Shown: positions 57,933 through 64,000 of the stretch, one piece after another
Layout of the letters: every line of letters begins with the position of its first letter
Position numbering within the stretch: the stretch's first letter is position 1
Assembly (NCBI GenBank): GCA_009782615.1
Contig: WRIS01000001.1
Coordinates: forward strand, 62,001-126,000
Reading direction: 5' to 3'
Source of the DNA: Eggerthellaceae bacterium
GTDB taxonomy: Bacteria > Actinomycetota > Coriobacteriia > Coriobacteriales > Eggerthellaceae
DNA length: 64,000 bases
Made by a program: the position numbers and the translations under genes
The notes under the pieces: generated by a model
Told to the model about the DNA's origin: nothing
Seen by the model: only the letters and a program-made list of their open reading frames with translations
The model's database searches: none

Positions 57933-59208
57933 AAACGCGCGCGTCATCGACCCAGCATGTAAGCTGGACGCGGTTTGTGACATTCTCATTCGCCACGGTG
58001 AAATAGTGGAAGTGGGGAAGGGTCTTTCCATCGAAAAGGGAATCACCCGCGACCTTACGGGCAAGATAGTGGTTCCTGGGTTGGTGGACATGCATGTTCA
58101 CTTGCGCGAACCAGGTCAGGAACAAAAAGAAGATATTGCAAGTGGCTCGCGCGCTGCGGCACACGGGGGATTTAGTGCAGTGTGCTGTATGCCCAACACC
58201 AAGCCGATAATCGACAATGCGGCACAGGTGAGGTTCGTCACTGAACGTGCCGATGAAGTGGGAAAATGCCGCGTATATGTTGCAGGGGCGTGCACCCAAG
58301 GGCTCAAAAGCGAAACGCTTTCCGAAATGGGCGACATGGTGGCACACGGCGCGGTTGCCTTTACCGATGACGGATGCGGCATACACACCGCAGGCATGAT
58401 GCGCCTGGTCATGGATTACGCGAGCATGTTTGATAAGGCGGTCATGAGTCATTGCCAAGACGAAAGTTTGGTGGGAGCTGGGCAGGTCAACGAAGGGGTT
58501 GTCTCAACGCGCTTAGGAATGCTTGGCTGGCCTGCTGCAGGTGAAGAAATCCAAATCGCCCGCGACATCGCTATCAGCCGCTTAACTGGCTGCCCGCTGC
58601 ACATTCAGCACATTTCTACCTTGCGCGGCCTCGATTTGGTGCGCGCCGCAAAGGCGGAAGGCTTGCCTGTGACCTGTGAAGTGACCCCGCACCACCTCAT
58701 TCTCACCGAGGATGATATCGGGGATGATTACAACACCTATCTCAAGGTGAATCCGCCCTTGCGCACTGCCGAAGATGTCGCGGGGCTTATCCAAGGAGTG
58801 GTTGACGGTTCGATTGATTGCATCGCAAGCGACCATGCCCCGCACGCCGCCTGGGAAAAGGATTGCGAATTCGAAGTGGCATGGTTTGGTATGACGGGAC
58901 TTGAAACAATGCTTTCGCTCATTCTTACGAAATTTGTTGACACCAACATCATTGATTACGCCCGCATGGTCGAAATGATGGCAATTAACCCGCGCAAGGT
59001 GCTCCGCCTTGAGCAGGTGAAAATCGAAGCTGGCAACATCGCCGACTTAACGGTTATCGATCCTGAAGCCACCTGGACGGTTACGAAAGAAGATTTCTAT
59101 TCCAAGGCGGTCAATTCTGCATTTCTCGGCGCTGAACTGAAAGGTCGGGCAAATGATGTCTATGTCGGTGGCTTCGCAACTATGGAAGAAGGTGTAATCG
59201 TTGAGTAA
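57916..59208 (+). CDS. pyrC: Dihydroorotase
   Basis: Type I dihydroorotase that cyclises carbamoyl-aspartate. Metal-site HxH is VDMHVHLREPGQEQKEDI (about 57-74), followed by HGGFSAVCCMPNTKP; the second block is ASDHAPHAAWEKD (about 304-316). It has 430 residues. ATG at 57916 overlaps the end of pyrB by 17 bp; the 3' end overlaps carA by 8 bp. Normal family length and complete active site. Confidence 0.95.
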   Translation: MALLLKNARVIDPACKLDAVCDILIRHGEIVEVGKGLSIEKGITRDLTGKIVVPGLVDMHVHLREPGQEQKEDIASGSRAAAHGGFSAVCCMPNTKPIIDNAAQVRFVTERADEVGKCRVYVAGACTQGLKSETLSEMGDMVAHGAVAFTDDGCGIHTAGMMRLVMDYASMFDKAVMSHCQDESLVGAGQVNEGVVSTRLGMLGWPAAGEEIQIARDIAISRLTGCPLHIQHISTLRGLDLVRAAKAEGLPVTCEVTPHHLILTEDDIGDDYNTYLKVNPPLRTAEDVAGLIQGVVDGSIDCIASDHAPHAAWEKDCEFEVAWFGMTGLETMLSLILTKFVDTNIIDYARMVEMMAINPRKVLRLEQVKIEAGNIADLTVIDPEATWTVTKEDFYSKAVNSAFLGAELKGRANDVYVGGFATMEEGVIVE

Positions 59209-59839
59209 GCAAAGCGAAAATTTGTTAGCACAAACCTCATCACCGCTTGGTGCGCGTGCGCTCCTTGTCTTGAACAACGGGGCAGTATTTGAGGGTTTTG
59301 CAGGGGGAGCATACGGTGAGGTGTTTGGTGAAATACGATTCGACACTTCTATGATTGGGTATGAAAACGTGATTTCTGACCCCGCAAACGCAGGTACCAT
59401 AATTGCGATGACCTATCCGCAAATCGGCAACTACGGACTTAATCTCGGGGATATTGCGGAAGGGAAAACCGACATTGTCGGCTTTGCGATACATTCCTTG
59501 TGTAAAACTCCTTCGAATTGGCGCAGCGAAATAAGCCTCTCCAATTTCCTGCTTGAACAGGGAGTGGTGGTGATAGAGGGTATTGATACGCGCATGTTAA
59601 CCCAAAATATTCGCGACCATGGCAATGTTTTTGCTGCCATTTCTACCGAGGATTTGGATTCCGCTTCCCTCATAGGTAGACTTCAGCGCAGGTTTGGGGA
59701 TGCCGAACCAAAGGTGAGCGCAACGGTGCCAGCCACAGCGGCTGCTGCACCCGCACCCGCTGCACCCGCAGCCGCACCCACATTCGCAGCCACTGCGCCC
59801 GCCACCCCAGTCATTCCAATCGCAGAGGGGGTCGAATAA
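59201..59839 (+). CDS. carA: Carbamoyl phosphate synthase small subunit, N-terminal domain only (no glutaminase)
   Basis: A 212-residue protein matching only the N-terminal domain of Car[46 protein letters not shown] and [14 protein letters not shown] (about 130-143). E. coli CarA has about 380 residues; its class I glutaminase (C-x-G-H catalytic region) occupies the second half. Here, after residue ~170, there is only an Ala/Pro/Thr-rich tail ([18 protein letters not shown]), a stop at 59839, and carB 2 bp later. No glutaminase is encoded in any frame nearby. TTG start with AAGGTG upstream. The enzyme may use free ammonia or a glutaminase from elsewhere. Confidence 0.92.
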   Translation: MSKQSENLLAQTSSPLGARALLVLNNGAVFEGFAGGAYGEVFGEIRFDTSMIGYENVISDPANAGTIIAMTYPQIGNYGLNLGDIAEGKTDIVGFAIHSLCKTPSNWRSEISLSNFLLEQGVVVIEGIDTRMLTQNIRDHGNVFAAISTEDLDSASLIGRLQRRFGDAEPKVSATVPATAAAAPAPAAPAAAPTFAATAPATPVIPIAEGVE

Positions 59840-59840
59840 G

Positions 59841-62800
59841 ATGCCAAAACGTACTGACATCAAAAGCATCCTTATCATTGGTTCTGGCCCTATCGTTATT
59901 GGTCAGGCGTGTGAGTTTGACTATTCGGGCGCCCAAGCGTGCAAGGTTTTGAAAGCTGAAGGGTACAAGGTTATCCTCGTAAATTCCAATCCCGCGACCA
60001 TCATGACCGACCCCGAACTGGTTGACCGCACCTATGTCGAGCCAATCACCCCCGAATTCGTTGAAAAAATCATTGCGAAAGAACGTCCCGACGCGCTTTT
60101 GGCGACTATCGGCGGGCAAACGGGACTCAACACCGCCGTGGCGCTGGCGAAAGAAGGCGTGCTCGACAAGTACGGTGTTGAACTGATAGGCTGCGACATC
60201 CAAGCGATTGAGCGCGGAGAAGACCGCAAACTCTTTAACGAATGCATGGAATCTATCGGGCTTGAAACGGCGCGCTGCGGCTATGCTTATGCGGTCGCCG
60301 ATGCCGAAAATCTCGTTGGAGAACTGGGCTTTCCCGTTGTCTTGCGCCCGTCTTTTACCCTGGGCGGGGCTGGCGGCGGCATTGCGCATGACATGGAAGA
60401 GTTGCGCGAAATCGTAAGCCAAGGACTCGAACTTTCTCCCGCAAACGAAGTGCTCGTTGAAGAAAGCGTGCTCGGCTGGAAAGAAATCGAAATGGAAGTC
60501 ATGCGTGACAGTGCGGGCAATTCCATTACCATTTGTTCCATCGAAAACTTTGATGCCATGGGCGTGCATACGGGGGACTCCATCACAGTGGCTCCTGCGC
60601 AAACGCTCTCTGCCGCCGAATACGCGCGCGTGCGTGACGCGAGCCATGCCATCGTGGCAGCGGTTGGCGTTGCGGCGGGCGGTTCGAATATCCAGCTTGC
60701 CATCCATCCTGAAAATGGGCGCATCATTATCATCGAAATGAACCCCCGCGTTTCGCGCTCTTCAGCTCTTGCGTCGAAAGCAACGGGATTCCCGATTGCC
60801 AAGGTGTCCGCGAAGCTGGCGGTCGGCTACACCTTCGATGAAATCCCCAACGACATCACCCAAATTGCTTCTGCTGCTTTTGAACCGACCATCGACTACT
60901 GCGTGGTCAAGGCGCCGCGCTTTGCGTTCGAAAAGTTCGAAGGAACCGACACCACGCTTACCACCCGCATGAAAGCGGTCGGTGAAGTTATGAGCATCGG
61001 GCGCACCTTCGAAGAGGCGTTTGCCAAGGCCATGCGCTCGCTTGAAGACGGGCGCGCAGGACTGGGGGCAGACGGCAAGGACAAGTTTGACGAAGAACGC
61101 TTCGCCGATTTGGTGGGGCTTCCCACCCAAGATAGAGCGCTTTATATGGCAGAAGCGCTGCGCCGCGGCTGGAGTGTCGAGCAAGTTTCCAAGGCGAGTT
61201 TTGTCGACCCGTGGTTTGTGGCGCGCATGGCAGACATGATAGCTGTCGAGCGCGGCATCGCTGAGTTGCCCCTTGCTGAAATTGATGCCGATACGATGTT
61301 TATCGCAAAACGCTTCGGGCTTTCCGACCCTCAAATCGCGCACCTCACGAACAGTAGCGAAGCAGACGTGCGCCAACACCGCAAAGCATTGGGTGTGGTG
61401 CCTACGGTTAAAACCGTTGATACCTGTGCGGCGGCATTTGCTACCGACACCGAATACAAATATAAGTGCTACGAAAAGGGCACGAGCGAAACGACGCCCA
61501 AAACGCGCAAACGTGCTTTGATTTTGGGTGCTGGCCCCAACCGCATCGGGCAAGGCATCGAATTTGATTACTGCTGCGTGCACGCAAGTTACGCGCTGCA
61601 CGACATCGGCTATGAAACCATCATGGTGAACTGCAATCCCGAAACAGTATCGACCGACTACGACACATCCGACAAGCTTTACTTTGAGCCGCTCACCTTC
61701 GAAGATGTGATGGATATCATCGATGTTGAAGAACCCGACGGCGTGGTTGTTACCCTCGGCGGGCAAACACCCTTAAAGCTTGCGCGCTCGCTTGAAGCGG
61801 CAGGGGTCAACGTGATGGGCACCACGCCCGAAGCCATCGACTTGGCTGAGGACCGCGACCGCTTTTCCGCAATACTTGATGAACTGGGAATCACCTATCC
61901 GCAAGCAGGTATGGCATCCAGCTTCAAAGAAGCAAGCCGCGTTGCCGAAACCATAGGCTTCCCCTTGCTCGTGCGCCCCAGTTACGTGTTGGGCGGGCGC
62001 GGCATGGCAATCGTCTATGACGCTTCCCAGCTTGAAAAATACACGGCTGATGCCACGAAGATATCGCCTGACCATCCTGTTTATCTCGACCGTTTCTTGG
62101 AAGGCGCCATCGAAGTTGATGTTGACGCGCTTTGTGACGGCGAGATGGTTTACGTGGGCGGCGTGCTTGAGCATATCGAAATGGCAGGTATCCATTCGGG
62201 CGATTCGGCATGTTGTATGCCGCCGTTTTCGCTTTCCGAAGCCATCGTTTCGCAGCTGCGTTTAATCACGCGCCGCTTAGCGCTGCGCTTGGGCGTGGTG
62301 GGGCTTATCAATATCCAGTTTGCCATTAAAGATACGATTATCTACGTTATCGAAGCCAACCCGCGGGCAAGCCGCACGGTACCCTTTGTGTCAAAGGCAA
62401 CGGGGGTAGCTCTTGCGAAATGTGGTGCGCGCATCATGGCGGGAGAGAAAATCGCCGACATGAACCTTCCCGATGACGAAAAACGTCTGAGTTATTACTG
62501 CGTGAAAGAAGCGGTGATGCCCTTTGGGCGTTTCCCAGGGACTGATGTGGTCTTAGGACCTGAGATGCGCTCGACAGGAGAAGTCATGGGAATCGCCCCG
62601 AACTTCCCTGCAGCCTACGCCAAGACTCAGCTTGCGATTTCTTACAAACTGCCCGAAGCGGGCAAGGTGTTCCTTTCAGTGTGCGATCGCGACAAGCGCC
62701 ACATCGTTGCTATTGCGCGCGATGTTGTAAGAATGGGCTTTACGCTGTTAGCAACGGCAGGTACGGCGCGTACTTTGCAGGCTGCGGGAATTCCTGTGGA

Positions 62801-63062
62801 AGAAGTGAAGAAGGTGCACGAAACGGATTCAACCATCGTCAACGAAATCATGTCGGGCGAAGTTTCCTTGATGATAAATACGCCGCTGGGAAACCTCACG
62901 CTTGACGACGGGTACTATCTGCGCTCGCTTGCGGTGCGCCACGGCATTAGCCACGTGACCACCCTTGCTGGAGCTCAGGCTCTGATTGCTGGCATGGAAG
63001 CCGCATCGGGGGCAGGGGCAGGACTTGAAATCAAAGCCTTGCAAGATTTGCCAGGGCTCTAA
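59841..63062 (+). CDS. carB: Carbamoyl phosphate synthase large subunit
   Basis: Makes carbamoyl phosphate from bicarbonate, ammonia and two ATP. At 1073 residues it is full length: two ATP-grasp halves ([24 protein letters not shown] start; [21 protein letters not shown] for the second) and a C-terminal MGS-like allosteric domain ([19 protein letters not shown]). Both halves keep their active-site parts ([35 protein letters not shown]). Only the ammonia-delivering partner is reduced, so the large subunit is expected to work. pyrK follows after a 155-bp repeat-containing gap. Confidence 0.96.
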   Translation: MPKRTDIKSILIIGSGPIVIGQACEFDYSGAQACKVLKAEGYKVILVNSNPATIMTDPELVDRTYVEPITPEFVEKIIAKERPDALLATIGGQTGLNTAVALAKEGVLDKYGVELIGCDIQAIERGEDRKLFNECMESIGLETARCGYAYAVADAENLVGELGFPVVLRPSFTLGGAGGGIAHDMEELREIVSQGLELSPANEVLVEESVLGWKEIEMEVMRDSAGNSITICSIENFDAMGVHTGDSITVAPAQTLSAAEYARVRDASHAIVAAVGVAAGGSNIQLAIHPENGRIIIIEMNPRVSRSSALASKATGFPIAKVSAKLAVGYTFDEIPNDITQIASAAFEPTIDYCVVKAPRFAFEKFEGTDTTLTTRMKAVGEVMSIGRTFEEAFAKAMRSLEDGRAGLGADGKDKFDEERFADLVGLPTQDRALYMAEALRRGWSVEQVSKASFVDPWFVARMADMIAVERGIAELPLAEIDADTMFIAKRFGLSDPQIAHLTNSSEADVRQHRKALGVVPTVKTVDTCAAAFATDTEYKYKCYEKGTSETTPKTRKRALILGAGPNRIGQGIEFDYCCVHASYALHDIGYETIMVNCNPETVSTDYDTSDKLYFEPLTFEDVMDIIDVEEPDGVVVTLGGQTPLKLARSLEAAGVNVMGTTPEAIDLAEDRDRFSAILDELGITYPQAGMASSFKEASRVAETIGFPLLVRPSYVLGGRGMAIVYDASQLEKYTADATKISPDHPVYLDRFLEGAIEVDVDALCDGEMVYVGGVLEHIEMAGIHSGDSACCMPPFSLSEAIVSQLRLITRRLALRLGVVGLINIQFAIKDTIIYVIEANPRASRTVPFVSKATGVALAKCGARIMAGEKIADMNLPDDEKRLSYYCVKEAVMPFGRFPGTDVVLGPEMRSTGEVMGIAPNFPAAYAKTQLAISYKLPEAGKVFLSVCDRDKRHIVAIARDVVRMGFTLLATAGTARTLQAAGIPVEEVKKVHETDSTIVNEIMSGEVSLMINTPLGNLTLDDGYYLRSLAVRHGISHVTTLAGAQALIAGMEAASGAGAGLEIKALQDLPGL

Positions 63063-63094
63063 GATGGTGCTCGCTGCAAAAATAATGCGCCTTG

Positions 63095-63202
63095 CAACAA
63101 CGCCGCATGTCACAACAACACAGCGCACCACAACAACACAGCGTACCACAACAACACAGCGTACCACAACAACGCTGCGTGTCACAACAACGCCGCGTGG
63201 GT
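63095..63202. repeat. Six 18-bp tandem repeats between carB and pyrK
   Basis: Six units starting at 63095, 63113, 63131, 63149, 63167 and 63185, all beginning CAACAAC with variable GC/AC rest; units 3 and 4 are identical (CAACAACACAGCGTACCA) and unit 2 differs by one base. They end just before the pyrK ribosome-binding site. Copy number may vary among strains. Confidence 0.9.
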
Positions 63203-63217
63203 AGGGGAGGAATGCTT

Positions 63218-64000
63218 ATGGAAACACGGTTCGACGAACAAGGTATCGTGCGTGCAAACAAACCTGTTGGCGCGGGACTCTATCTCATGGAACTTGAGGC
63301 GGAAAAAACCGCGCACTCAATCGCGCCTGGTCAATTCGTCCACCTACGCTTGCCAAGGATGGAAGCCCATATCCTGCGCCGTCCGTTTTCAATATATTCT
63401 GCCACACCCGAAAACGCCACGATAGAAATACTCTATCAATGCGTCGGGTTTGGAACAGCGCACTTAAGTGAACTTCTCGTTGGCGAAGTCCTTGATGTGA
63501 TGGGACCGCTCGGAAACACTTGGCATACCCCTGATAGCGCCGAGCGCGCCCTGCTCGTAGGCGGCGGCGTTGGAGCGGCACCACTTTTTATGCTTGCCGA
63601 AGAACTTCTCGGCAAGGGTATTGCCTTTGATGTCGTGTTGGGCGCTCAAAGAAAAGATGCGCTCGTTTGTCGGACGCGCTTTGAAGCCTTGTTTATGGGC
63701 GGCTCCGTCCATGCTTTTTCTCTTGCTCACGCGAATTCCACCCTTTTTTGTGCAACTGATGATGGCAGCTTTGGTCATGGGGGCTTTTGTACGGAGTTAT
63801 CCAAAGATTTACTCAGCAAACAAGCGTATGACTATATGGCGGTATGCGGCCCCGAACCGATGATGCGCATTGCGGTGCAACAGGCGCTGGAATGCGACAC
63901 GCCATGTGAAGTTTCGCTTGAAAAAAGAATGGCGTGTGGGGTGGGTGCTTGCCTTTCGTGCGTGGTTGATACAAGCGAAGGCAAAAAGCGCTCCTGTGTT
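63218..64000 (+). CDS. pyrK: Dihydroorotate dehydrogenase electron transfer subunit (partial)
   Basis: FAD/2Fe-2S subunit passing electrons from the PyrD active site to NAD. The FAD site RRPFSIYSA (about 49-57), the NAD-type glycine motif LVGGGVGAAPLFMLAEEL and the iron-sulfur motif CGVGACLSCV (near the window end) are visible. It is open to base 64000 and cut by the window end (at least 261 residues). ATG at 63218 has GGGGAGG seven bases upstream; an ATG at 63212 is too near that site. pyrD probably follows. Confidence 0.9.
   Translation, partial: METRFDEQGIVRANKPVGAGLYLMELEAEKTAHSIAPGQFVHLRLPRMEAHILRRPFSIYSATPENATIEILYQCVGFGTAHLSELLVGEVLDVMGPLGNTWHTPDSAERALLVGGGVGAAPLFMLAEELLGKGIAFDVVLGAQRKDALVCRTRFEALFMGGSVHAFSLAHANSTLFCATDDGSFGHGGFCTELSKDLLSKQAYDYMAVCGPEPMMRIAVQQALECDTPCEVSLEKRMACGVGACLSCVVDTSEGKKRSCV

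Noticed and set aside
59201-59839. Frameshift hiding the glutaminase part of CarA
   Set aside because: Only one base lies between the CarA stop and carB ATG, so there is no DNA left to encode it in any frame.
60762-61766. 334-codon minus-strand ORF opposite carB
   Set aside because: Shadow of the strongly biased carB codons; the composition is not that of a real protein.
63095-63202. CRISPR array
   Set aside because: The 18-bp units follow each other directly without spacers, so it is a tandem repeat and not CRISPR. No cas gene is in the window.

Overview
The window looks like a chromosome segment from an anaerobic actinobacterium of the class Coriobacteriia, probably Eggerthellaceae-like. 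This is an inference from gene content: a low-50s GC range judged by eye, a C-P lyase operon ending in a PHP-domain phosphodiesterase of the type characterised from Eggerthella, a PyrR-attenuated pyr operon, and a CoA-dependent organic-acid cluster built from CaiB-, CaiC-, CaiA- and CaiD-like enzymes. No 16S gene is present, so the assignment stays tentative.

Layout. 1-6.4 kb (minus strand): a proline-rich membrane protein, a multi-cluster ferredoxin-like protein, gltX, a DUF1461/Lit-like membrane enzyme and an ATP-grasp (glutathionylspermidine synthase-like) protein. 6.5-16.4 kb (plus): metK, priA, the primary sigma factor, rlmKL and a three-gene AmmeMemoRadiSam set. 16.4-27.6 kb: a complete phosphonate import and C-P lyase operon (phnDCEE-GHIJK-M-L and a PHP phosphodiesterase), preceded by seven TTTNAC-type hexamers at exact 11-bp spacing that look like a phosphate-starvation operator. 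27.7-31.1 kb: an orphan antitoxin-like gene, a perfect 26-bp-arm palindrome, an ABC-2 exporter pair and cysK. 31.1-34.1 kb: three tRNA genes (Val-CAC, CAU, Asn-GUU) bracketing a small accessory island with a broken rhuM, a probable structured RNA and a zinc-ribbon membrane protein. 34.1-43.9 kb: an ABC-F protein, an M50 protease, trpS, scpA-scpB-rluB, a MetH-activation-domain protein, a NUDIX hydrolase and an MBL-fold hydrolase. 43.9-55.0 kb: a cluster for CoA-linked metabolism of an organic acid (CoA ligase, two acyl-CoA dehydrogenases, crotonase, CoA-transferase, MFS carrier, two LysR regulators). 56.1-64 kb: the pyrimidine operon pyrR-pyrB-pyrC-carA'-carB-pyrK under a PyrR attenuator; the window ends inside pyrK.

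The most unusual points are a CarA that lacks its whole glutamine amidotransferase domain although it sits intact between pyrC and carB; the 11-bp-phased operator array before the phn operon; two genes (Lit-like and AmmeMemoRadiSam radical SAM) with good Shine-Dalgarno sequences but only AUC or AUA where a start codon must be; and a promoter-proximal RNA at 32.5 kb with two long, topologically interlocked helices.
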